Of a stretch of 21,963 nt of DNA, positions 1 to 6,351 are shown in pieces. The notes beneath the pieces are model-generated. The model saw only the letters and a list, made by a program, of their open reading frames with translations. It was not told where the DNA came from and searched no databases. A program made the translations under genes and the position numbers. This stretch comes from DATKXO01 sp035528995 (GTDB lineage: Bacteria > Planctomycetota > Phycisphaerae > UBA1845): positions 1 to 21,963 of the forward strand of contig DATKXO010000161.1 of the NCBI GenBank assembly GCA_035528995.1. The letters run 5' to 3'. Within the stretch, counting starts at the first letter, position 1. Each line of letters begins with the position of its first letter.

Positions 1-83
1 CCGCCGCGAACGGCCCGCAGGACCCGAAATCGCAATGCTTCCTGGGCAGCCGGTGAAAGGTGCCGTGTATCGTAGGTCTTCAT
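1..83 (-). CDS. IS630-like transposase, N-terminal fragment cut by the window edge
   Basis: Reading leftwards from an ATG at 83-81 gives a 27-residue open frame that runs off the left edge. It begins MKTYDTRHLSPAAQEALRFR and continues VLRAVRG. The pattern 'YD.R.LSP.AQE.LR.R...AV.GG' is what I recognise at the start of IS630-family transposases, just before their helix-turn-helix domain. Only this start is present, so the DDE catalytic domain cannot be checked and the element could be intact or broken. No clear Shine-Dalgarno sequence precedes the ATG. The call is from recall of the family pattern only. The gene points away from the T6SS cluster and marks a mobile-element border. Confidence 0.5.
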   Translation of the reverse strand, partial: MKTYDTRHLSPAAQEALRFRVLRAVRG

Positions 84-342
84 TCATGAAGTATACTCGA
101 AAAACCGCAGAATGCAAGACATTTTATGCTCCGGTTAGTAATTCTCCGTGCAAAATTCCAAGAAGTAGCTTAATAATCAGGGCACACAATACCAATTCCA
201 AGAAAAGTCGGAAAAGGGGACGCAGCTCGTTTCTGGTCGACAGCGACGAGGAATAGCGCGCCGCTTCGCTCTGCGCTATTCCTCGCGCGTCATGGCCGAC
301 GTTCGGCAAGAGTACTAACCAGGAATCGGAGAGGAGGACAGC
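84..342. other. Non-coding, lower-GC spacer left of the cupin gene
   Basis: This stretch separates the IS630-like start from the cupin gene. Roughly 60-240 is visibly richer in A and T than the T6SS DNA to the right. A frame on the plus strand is open from the left edge to 256, but its product has no recognisable family or composition, so I do not call it a gene. A TATACT hexamer at 92-97 resembles a -10 box, but no acceptable -35 lies 16-18 bases upstream. The notable content is the hairpin at 247-285. A smaller hairpin (GCCGA/TCGGC) lies at 295-307, just upstream of the cupin ribosome binding site. The terminal repeat of the IS630-like element probably lies here, but I could not delimit it. 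Confidence 0.4.
247..285. repeat. Perfect 13-bp inverted repeat (hairpin)
   Basis: CGAGGAATAGCGC at 247-259 is the exact reverse complement of GCGCTATTCCTCG at 273-285, with a 13-base loop. A perfect 13-bp arm is unlikely by chance in about 250 bases. Neither side is followed by a T-run, so it is not a canonical intrinsic terminator. It could be a REP-like or BIME-like palindrome, a miniature mobile element, or a transcript-end hairpin. A transposase remnant of the REP-associated kind lies about 620 bases to the right, which makes a dispersed-palindrome origin worth considering. Confidence 0.7.
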
Positions 343-762
343 ATGAGAACGGCTTTGTTTGTATCGTTGGAAGAGACCAAACGAGACCCCGCCCTGACCA
401 CACGAGGCGACAGAAAACTCCTCGTTACCGAGGTGTACGCTGGTAAGGAGATCGAGGCCACCGAGGCCACATGGCGGCAGGCTGTTCCGTGTCCGGTCAT
501 GTTGATGAAGGACACGGAGTCAGGCGTCTTTACGCAAGTGGCGAAACAGACCCGCCATCGGCACATGATCGGAACGGAGATTTATCTCCTTCTAGAAGGG
601 TCAATGCAGATCGACGTTGACGAAGACGAGCACACGCTCAGAGAAGGCGACATGATCGTTGTGCCCCCGGGAGCCCTTCACGAAGTCCGACGCGAAGGCT
701 CATTCCTGTGTCGGGTGATTACGGTGAATTGTGGCGGGCCAAAGGACAGGTGCGAGAACTGA
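343..762 (+). CDS. Small cupin-domain protein
   Basis: This 139-residue protein carries a single cupin beta-barrel at about residues 50-130. Motif 1 follows the G(X)5HXH(X)3-4E(X)6G pattern, with H72, H74 and E79 and a glycine seven residues after the glutamate. Motif 2 (GDMIVVPPGALH, 102-113) supplies H113, so all four usual metal ligands are present. Such stand-alone cupins bind a divalent metal and may be dioxygenases, isomerases or sensors; nothing here fixes the substrate. The ATG at 343 has a strong GGAGAGGAGG ribosome binding site 6 bases upstream. It is divergent in base composition and opposite in strand to the T6SS cluster, so it is probably a neighbour and not a component. There is no signal peptide or membrane segment. 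Confidence 0.85.
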   Translation: MRTALFVSLEETKRDPALTTRGDRKLLVTEVYAGKEIEATEATWRQAVPCPVMLMKDTESGVFTQVAKQTRHRHMIGTEIYLLLEGSMQIDVDEDEHTLREGDMIVVPPGALHEVRREGSFLCRVITVNCGGPKDRCEN

Positions 763-904
763 TGCCGAACTATGCGCTGCTCGGTACGGCGCTGCCGCGC
801 CGCCCGAGAGCGCCGTCGTCCGGGCGCACGGAAGGCAGAAAAAGGCAGAAAAGTGTCAGGGAAGATTCTCTTGACCTCGCCGGCGGTTCAGGTGGAATCT
901 GGGC

Positions 905-997
905 ATGCGACGGCCGCCACGCATCACGGAGCCGGGTCTTGCGTATCACGTCCTGAATCGGCGTGTGATGCGTCTGCCTCTGTTTCTCGAAGACGAC
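905..997 (+). pseudogene. Remnant of an IS200-like / REP-associated tyrosine transposase (N-terminus only)
   Basis: The frame from ATG 905 encodes MRRPPRITEPGLAYHVLNRR followed by VMRLPLFLEDD. This matches the conserved N-terminal signature I know from Y1/REP-associated (RAYT, TnpA_REP) transposases: a PRP-R-I start, then 'G..YHV.NR..' and 'LF..D.DY'. Such proteins are normally about 200-240 residues. After residue 31 the frame continues into unrelated proline- and arginine-rich sequence, and the HUH motif and catalytic tyrosine are missing. It is therefore a truncated, inactive copy. It lies in the spacer between the cupin gene and the 3' end of the T6SS cluster, marking the cluster's downstream boundary as a site of past insertion or deletion. 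Confidence 0.65.
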
Positions 998-1011
998 CAC
1001 GGACGCCCCCC

Positions 1012-1049
1012 GCGGCCGATCGCCGCTGATCCCACGCCGAATCGGCCGC
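1012..1049. repeat. 9-bp inverted repeat
   Basis: GCGGCCGAT at 1012-1020 pairs exactly with ATCGGCCGC at 1041-1049 across a 20-base loop. It sits just after the transposase remnant and about 50 bases beyond the stop codon of the last T6SS gene. It may be part of the decayed mobile element or a transcript-end structure. It is GC-rich, so chance pairing is possible. Confidence 0.45.
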
Positions 1050-1055
1050 CGCCGA

Positions 1056-1101
1056 CAAAAAACAGCTGTGCACGCTCCCCGGAAGGACACTGCGAGCCGG
1101 A
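1056..1101 (-). terminator. Possible weak terminator after the T6SS cluster
   Basis: Reading the minus strand past the stop of the TssB-TssC fusion (1104-1102) there is a GC-rich segment capable only of imperfect pairing, followed by six T residues (1063-1058). The T-run suits an intrinsic terminator, but the stem has mismatches and bulges, so this is only a candidate end for the long minus-strand transcript. Confidence 0.25.
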
Positions 1102-2934
1102 TCACTTGGCGATCTTGTACCCCAGCACCACGGGAATGCTGGCGGGGAGGATTGCCTGCGGAGGCTTCACGGTAACGGCCAGTTCGAGCGCGCTCGGGTC
1201 GTCCTCGGCCGGACGAACCTGGACGGTGACATTCTCGTCCCCGGCCACACCCTCCGTGCCCAGCCAGTTCCTGACGTGTGCGGTGACCGTCGCGGTCATC
1301 TTGTCGGCCGACATGCCGGCCAGGTGCGACTTGAGGTCCCACAACAGCGAGGACAACCGCCCGGCGAAGAGGTGGTACGGCAGACTGACTTCGAGCAGGG
1401 CGCTGGGCTCGGCCCGGTCCGGCCTGGCCAGTGTCAGCCCGTTCCAGACGATGGCGTCGTCGCTGTCGGCCAGCCCGACCACGGCGTTGATGCCGGCCAT
1501 GCCCATCTCCTCGATGCGCGGCTGGGGCGTCCTGGTGTCGGCCGGCCCGAAGGTCTTGTCGCCTTTAGGCCCGGCCTGGATGATGGGCAGACCCTCGATG
1601 CGCCCGTGGACGTAGCCGGCCATGCCGCACGGCCAACCGGTGTCTGCCACGCTCTTGGCCGTGGTGCAGGCCGCCGCCACGGCGCCGGTCGCCCAGACCA
1701 GGTCCTTCTCGCCGAGGCACTTCTCGCGGTATTGGAACGCCAGGTCGGCGGCTTTCCCCTCTCCGTCACCGCCGTGGGGACCGCGTAGCAGGCAGCGCCC
1801 GAAGACGCCGGCCAGGTTCCGCGCGTAGGGCTGAGCCCGCAACGCCTTCCACTTGGCGAATTGCCACGTGTCGAACATGTTGACCATGGCCGGCAACGTC
1901 GGAATCTGCCAGGCGTGCTTGACGCCGAAGAAGCTCGCGGCCAACCCGGCAACGACCATGGCCGGCAGACTGGCACCGTGTTGGGCCATCTCGTCCAGTA
2001 TCGCCACGTCGGGGGCGCCGTTGCTGAATTCCATATCGACGGCCACCAGATGCGGGGCGTCGGCCCCCTCGTCGAACACCGGGTCGATCAACAGGGTGCG
2101 GAACCGATCGCACACCTCGGCCCGCCGGGCATGCAGAACGGACAACCGCAACCCCTTGCGAAAGTCGATCCTGGACACCAGGAAGGCCAATGACCGCCAG
2201 GCGGATTCGGTGTTCTGGACCTGCGGTGAATGCAACACGTGCGTCAGCCAGGCTGAGACGCGCTTGTCGATCTCCGTCAGGGCGTGGCGCAGGGCGGTGG
2301 CCTCTTCGGCCGGCACTCCGCCGCCGACACCCGCGGCGGCCGAGACCAGCTTGCCCATGGGCGACTTGCCCGGTGGCTTGGCTTCGCCGCCCTCCTCGCC
2401 GCCCAGGTCGATCTGGTCCAGCATGGCATCGACGGTGCCGGGATCGGCCGCCGGCTCGGCCGGCGTGAACCGAATCGCGTCCGGCAACCAGGACAGGGCC
2501 GCGTCCGCCGAAGCCGCCCGGCCCACCGCGCCGCCCAACTCGTCGGAGGACATCTTGCCACGCATGCGCTCGACGATCCTGCCGCGCACTTCCAATAGCG
2601 CCCGAGCCGGCGGAATCTGGCCGATCAGATTCTGGGGATTGAAAGCCTTCAACGAGTCGAAGCGCAGCTTGACCTCGATCATCGCCCCACCGGAGCCGAC
2701 GGGGTCCTTGGTCGCATAGCTGATCGCGGGTGAGGCAGAAGCCATCACCTCGTCGAAGTTGTTCGCGTTGACCTCGACGACCCGCTCGCTCAGCGGACCG
2801 GACAAGGAACCACTCTCGCCGCCCGCGAAATCGTTGACGACCAGGATGTAGTACTTCTGGTCCGTGGTGACGAACAGTCCGGACGGGCAGGGGATGTCAA
2901 CGTCCAGGTCCGGCGGTTGGGGTGGCTCGGCCAT
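1102..2934 (-). CDS. TssB-TssC fusion: second, fused T6SS sheath-like protein
   Basis: This 610-residue protein joins a TssB-like half (about 20-150) to a TssC-like half (about 211-610). In the first half, VEVNANNFDEVMAS, VKLRFDSLKAFNPQ and LLEVRG align by eye with the canonical TssB of this cluster (LDINKSNFDSVMQG, VSLKFGTLKDFRPE, LLELRD). In the second half, ESAWRSLAFLV (243-253) matches ESSWRSLWYLV of TssC, and the segments KWKALRAQPYARNLAGVFGR and LPYHLFAGR also match. A C-terminal beta segment ends LGYKIAK. Residues 153-210 form a Gly/Ala/Pro-rich linker that contains TVDAMLDQIDL. The ATG at 2934 has an AGGAGA site 8 bases upstream. TssB and TssC normally are separate subunits that interlock in the contractile sheath. 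A role as alternative sheath subunit, cap or regulator is inference. Confidence 0.85.
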   Translation of the reverse strand: MAEPPQPPDLDVDIPCPSGLFVTTDQKYYILVVNDFAGGESGSLSGPLSERVVEVNANNFDEVMASASPAISYATKDPVGSGGAMIEVKLRFDSLKAFNPQNLIGQIPPARALLEVRGRIVERMRGKMSSDELGGAVGRAASADAALSWLPDAIRFTPAEPAADPGTVDAMLDQIDLGGEEGGEAKPPGKSPMGKLVSAAAGVGGGVPAEEATALRHALTEIDKRVSAWLTHVLHSPQVQNTESAWRSLAFLVSRIDFRKGLRLSVLHARRAEVCDRFRTLLIDPVFDEGADAPHLVAVDMEFSNGAPDVAILDEMAQHGASLPAMVVAGLAASFFGVKHAWQIPTLPAMVNMFDTWQFAKWKALRAQPYARNLAGVFGRCLLRGPHGGDGEGKAADLAFQYREKCLGEKDLVWATGAVAAACTTAKSVADTGWPCGMAGYVHGRIEGLPIIQAGPKGDKTFGPADTRTPQPRIEEMGMAGINAVVGLADSDDAIVWNGLTLARPDRAEPSALLEVSLPYHLFAGRLSSLLWDLKSHLAGMSADKMTATVTAHVRNWLGTEGVAGDENVTVQVRPAEDDPSALELAVTVKPPQAILPASIPVVLGYKIAK

Positions 2935-3054
2935 GGCGGGTTCTCCTGTGGAAGGTTGATACCGGCGCGTCGGTCATCCAAGGCGCAGGTGAACGGGGCT
3001 GTTCTCGGTCACGGTCGTGGTGGCCCGGGCGCAGGCTGTTGTCGCCAACCGTCA

Positions 3055-3069
3055 GCCCGTGAAACGGGC
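3055..3069 (-). other. Short hairpin in the spacer upstream of the TssB-TssC fusion
   Basis: GCCCGT at 3055-3060 pairs with ACGGGC at 3064-3069 across a 3-base loop, within the 182-bp spacer (2935-3116) between the 98-residue ORF and the fusion gene. There is no T-run, so it is not a standard terminator. It could stabilise the end of the upstream message. The rest of the spacer shows only the fusion gene's ribosome binding site. Confidence 0.35.
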
Positions 3070-3116
3070 GTCCGCCTCGCCGCGGCGGATGGTACCCGCT
3101 GCGCGCCCCACTGTCG

Positions 3117-3413
3117 CTAGGCGATCATGCCTTTCGACGGCGACTTGAGCAGCCACATCTCGATCTCTTTGCGAATGGCATACATCGAGGTTTCGCAGCC
3201 GCCGCCGCCCAGGGCCAGGTCCACAATCCCGCTGGCCACCCGGCATTCCGGGCCGGCACCCAGCCCGGCACCGGCGAATCGATGGTCGAGTTCGTGTCCC
3301 GTCACTCGGGCCAGCTCGTTCATGTTGTAGATGATCGTCCCGACCTGGTAGGGGTCGTAATGCAGGTCGTAATAGAGGAACTTTCTTACCTTGGCTTCCT
3401 CGATCGAGTTCAT
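3117..3413 (-). CDS. Unrecognised 98-residue protein in the T6SS cluster
   Basis: I do not recognise this protein. The ATG at 3413 is chosen because an AAAGGAG ribosome binding site lies 6 bases upstream; an ATG two codons earlier would have no spacing. The product begins MNSIEEAKVRKFLYYDLHYD. It has no signal peptide or membrane segment, an aromatic-rich N-terminal third, a glycine-rich middle and two cysteines (C57, C73). Residues 40-44 read HELDH, which fits the HExxH pattern of zinc peptidases, but the surrounding helix pattern is not typical and the match may be chance. It lies between clpV and the TssB-TssC fusion on the same strand, with spacers of 161 and 182 bases. A T6SS-associated role follows from position only. 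Confidence 0.65.
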   Translation of the reverse strand: MNSIEEAKVRKFLYYDLHYDPYQVGTIIYNMNELARVTGHELDHRFAGAGLGAGPECRVASGIVDLALGGGGCETSMYAIRKEIEMWLLKSPSKGMIA

Positions 3414-3437
3414 GCCCATCTCCTTTCGGTTTGTGGT

Positions 3438-3457
3438 CTTTGTACGCCTTTGTACGC
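3438..3457. repeat. Tandem 10-bp repeat upstream of the 98-residue ORF
   Basis: CTTTGTACGC occurs twice in immediate tandem (3438-3447 and 3448-3457), ending about 25 bases upstream of the ATG at 3413. The 10-bp period is about one helical turn, which would suit a regulator binding the same face twice, or it may be simple slippage. It lies in the 161-bp gap after clpV, where nothing else stands out. Confidence 0.6.
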
Positions 3458-3574
3458 CCAGCGAAGCGCCGTCCCCCCAAAGGTCATTCCTTTTACGCCG
3501 TCCTCGGACCGCCGTGGACCCGCCCACCGGGGGGTTGATTCCGATCGCCCCCGGGCCGCGGTCCCGGCGGTCGG

Positions 3575-6280
3575 CTAGCTGAACCTGTAGGTAAACTGTC
3601 CCTCCGCATCGAGCCCCATGGTCAGTTTGGCCGGCATGGTGTCTTCGGCCATCTGCTGGAGTAACTGGCGCGACAGCTCGGGCAGCATCTCCCGGTCCAG
3701 CAGGTGATCGATCTGCCGGGCGCCGAGGTCCACCTGGTTGCAGCGCTGGGCCATCTCGGCGTACACCGCGTCGTCCGCCTCGAAGGCGATCTTGTGGGCG
3801 GCCGCCAGCCGTTTGGCCACCTTGTTCACCTTCATCCGGGCGATCATTTGCAGGATATCCGTGCTCAGCGTCAGGAACGGGATCACCGTCATGCGGGCCA
3901 CCAGGGCCGGCTTGAAGTGCTCCCGCAGGTGCGGGTAGACGCCCTCCTTGAGTTCCTCGGCCGAAACCTCCTCGCCCGATTCGCACATGCCCTGAATGAC
4001 GTCGGTGCCCAGGTTGCTGGTCAGGATGATGACCGTGTTCTTGAAGTCGATGATCCGCCCCTCGCCGTCGGCCAGAGTGGCCTTATCGAACACCTGGTAG
4101 AACAGGTTCATCACGTCGGGGTGGGCCTTCTCGACCTCGTCCAGCAACACGACCGAGTAGGGATGCTGCCTCACGGCCTCGGTCAGCACGCCGCCCTCGC
4201 CGTAACCCACGTAGCCCGGCGGCGAGCCCTTCAACTGCGAGACCGTGTGCTTCTCCATAAACTCGGACATGTTGATCGAGGTCAGGAACTGGTCACCGCC
4301 GAAGAGCAGGTCGGCGATGCTCAGGGCCAGCTCGGTCTTGCCGGTGCCGCTGGGCCCCACGCAGAGGAACACGCCCATGGGCTGGTTGGGGTTGCCGATT
4401 CCGGCCCGCGTGGTCCGCAGCTTCTCCGCCACCGTCTTGAGGGCGTGATCCTGCCCCACCACCCGCGTGCGCAACCGGTCCTCCATCTCCAGGATGGCCT
4501 GGACCTCGTCCTTCACCATGCTGCCCACCGGAATGCCGGTCCAGTCGGAGACCACAGCGGCCACCGCCGCGGCATCCGCCTGGGGGTGGACCAGCGGGGT
4601 CTCACCCTGAATTTCGTGCAACCGGGCCATGGCCTCGTCGATCTGCTTGCGCAGCTCGTCCTGGTCCACCGGCTCCGCGGTCTTGACCTCCTCCTGTTTC
4701 TTCTTGCCCGCTTTGGCCTCGGCCTCGGGCGTTGCCTTGCCGTCGCCGCCCGCGCCCTTGTCGCCGACCAGCTTGGCCCGCAAGTCGCGGATCTGGTTGA
4801 CGACTTCGAGTTCCTTCTTCCAGCGCTCCTCGATCTTCTCCCGCTCTTCGAGCGCCTTGGCCCGGGCGGTCTCCATCTCGGCCAGGGCGTCCTCATCGAT
4901 GGTGACGCCGGCGGTGCGATCTCGCTCCATCGCGGCTGTGGCGGTGTCCAGGTTGTTGAGCTGGCGATCGTAATCGTCCAGGGCCCCGGGGCGCGTGTTC
5001 ATGCTGACGTTGACCCGGGCGGCGGCCGTGTCCAGCAGGTCCACGGCCTTGTCCGGCAGGTAACGCCCGCTGATGTACCGCTTGGAGAGGGACACGGCGG
5101 CCGTCACCGCTTCGTCCAGGACGAACACCTTGTGGTGCTTCTCGTACTTGTCCTTCAGCCCCCGCAGCATGACGATCGCGTCCTCGACCGAGGGCTCGTC
5201 GCAACTGACCAACTGGAAGCGCCGGGCCAGGGCGGCGTCCTTCTCGAAGTACTTCTTGTACTCGGCCCAGGTGGTGGCGGCGCAGGTCCGCAGCTCGCCA
5301 CGGGCCAGGGCCGGCTTCAGCAGGTTGGCGGCGTCGCTGCCGCCGGCACCGCCGCCCCCGCCGATCAGCGTGTGGGCCTCGTCGATGAAGGTCACGATCG
5401 GCTGCTCGCTGGCCTTGATCTCCCGGATCACGTTCTTGAGCCGGTTCTCGAACTCGCCCTTCACGCTGGCACCGGCCTGAAGCAGACCCAGGTCCAGACA
5501 GATCATCTTCACGCCCTTGAGCGTGGGCGGCACGTCGCCCTCGGCGATGCGCAGGGCCAGTCCTTCGGCGATGGCCGTCTTGCCCGTCCCCGGATCACCG
5601 ACCAGGATGGGATTGTTCTTGCGCCGCCGGGAGAAGATGTCGATCATCTTGCGGATTTCGTGATCCCGCCCGAAGACGGGGTCGATCTCGCCGGCCGCGG
5701 CTCTGGCCGTCAGGTCGATGGTGTATTGATCCAGCGCCCCGCCCGCGGTGGGCATCCCCGGCGCCCCGGTTGGCATGCCCTCGGGCCCTCCGGCGCCCTC
5801 GCCCGCGCCCAGGACGATCTCGTGGAAATGGTCCCGCAACTGATCGACGTCGATCCGGGTCAGTTCGGAAGTGTGCTCGGTGGCCTGCAGGTGTCCGGGG
5901 TTGAGCACCACGGCCAGCAACAGGGCCCCGCTACGGATCTGGAGCATGCCGAACTCGTCGGTCATCACCGCCGCCGACTGGAACAGCTCGACCAGCTTGG
6001 GCGACAGGGCCGGCTTGGCCCGATGCCCCACCCGCAGAGCGTCGAGGGCCTTCAGACAAGCCCGCCGTAGCGGCGGCCGGTCCACCTTGAACGTGTTGAA
6101 GATCCGGGCCACGTCACCGGTGGTCTCGTCCAGCATCCGCATCAACAGGTGATCGGGCGTCACCTCGTAGTTGGTGCGGGATACGCACAGGTTGGTAGCG
6201 CCCTGGAAGTGGTGGAGGCAGGCGGCATCAAACCGCCCGATCAAGCTGCGAAGATCCTCTGCCTTGGGTGCACTGGCCAT
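3575..6280 (-). CDS. clpV: ClpV (TssH), AAA+ ATPase that disassembles contracted T6SS sheath
   Basis: This 901-residue protein has the full ClpB/ClpV layout. A double Clp-N domain (about 1-155) is followed by a glycine/proline-rich linker (160-182). AAA+ domain 1 has Walker A GDPGTGKT (228-235) and Walker B FIDEAH (298-303). The coiled-coil middle domain carries a lysine/glutamate-rich stretch near 500-545. AAA+ domain 2 has Walker A GPSGTGKT (642-649) and a LLDEVEKAHPDV Walker B near 710. The long glycine run just after the first Walker B (IGGGGGAGGSDAANLLKP) is typical of ClpV. In other bacteria ClpV threads TssC through its pore in the cytoplasm to recycle the sheath. The ATG at 6280 has GGGAGA 7 bases upstream. 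The gap to tssG is 71 bases, so it is probably cotranscribed. Length and motifs look intact. Confidence 0.97.
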   Translation of the reverse strand: MASAPKAEDLRSLIGRFDAACLHHFQGATNLCVSRTNYEVTPDHLLMRMLDETTGDVARIFNTFKVDRPPLRRACLKALDALRVGHRAKPALSPKLVELFQSAAVMTDEFGMLQIRSGALLLAVVLNPGHLQATEHTSELTRIDVDQLRDHFHEIVLGAGEGAGGPEGMPTGAPGMPTAGGALDQYTIDLTARAAAGEIDPVFGRDHEIRKMIDIFSRRRKNNPILVGDPGTGKTAIAEGLALRIAEGDVPPTLKGVKMICLDLGLLQAGASVKGEFENRLKNVIREIKASEQPIVTFIDEAHTLIGGGGGAGGSDAANLLKPALARGELRTCAATTWAEYKKYFEKDAALARRFQLVSCDEPSVEDAIVMLRGLKDKYEKHHKVFVLDEAVTAAVSLSKRYISGRYLPDKAVDLLDTAAARVNVSMNTRPGALDDYDRQLNNLDTATAAMERDRTAGVTIDEDALAEMETARAKALEEREKIEERWKKELEVVNQIRDLRAKLVGDKGAGGDGKATPEAEAKAGKKKQEEVKTAEPVDQDELRKQIDEAMARLHEIQGETPLVHPQADAAAVAAVVSDWTGIPVGSMVKDEVQAILEMEDRLRTRVVGQDHALKTVAEKLRTTRAGIGNPNQPMGVFLCVGPSGTGKTELALSIADLLFGGDQFLTSINMSEFMEKHTVSQLKGSPPGYVGYGEGGVLTEAVRQHPYSVVLLDEVEKAHPDVMNLFYQVFDKATLADGEGRIIDFKNTVIILTSNLGTDVIQGMCESGEEVSAEELKEGVYPHLREHFKPALVARMTVIPFLTLSTDILQMIARMKVNKVAKRLAAAHKIAFEADDAVYAEMAQRCNQVDLGARQIDHLLDREMLPELSRQLLQQMAEDTMPAKLTMGLDAEGQFTYRFS

Positions 6281-6351
6281 ATCGTGTTCTCCCGTGCCGC
6301 AGCGGGGCGTCGAGCCGGAGGATGCCCGCCGGCATTCCGCCGGAACGCCCG

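Larger units (their letters stand above)
763..1101. other. Gene-free spacer between cupin and T6SS cluster
   Basis: No intact gene is supported here. The stretch contains a short A-rich direct repeat (AAGGCAGAA twice, 832-849), a transposase remnant (905-997), a 9-bp inverted repeat (1012-1049), and a T-run on the minus strand downstream of the last T6SS gene (1058-1063). The several overlapping open frames show only arginine- and proline-rich high-GC translation. It looks like a decayed mobile-element junction. Confidence 0.5.

Noticed and set aside
35..256. 73-residue plus-strand ORF at the left edge
   Set aside because: It overlaps the IS630-like start, has no ribosome binding site or recognisable family, and ends inside the 13-bp hairpin.
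3704..6070. 788-residue open frame antisense to clpV
   Set aside because: It exactly mirrors the strong ClpV frame, is rich in His, Leu, Val and Gly typical of high-GC antisense translation, and has no recognisable domain.
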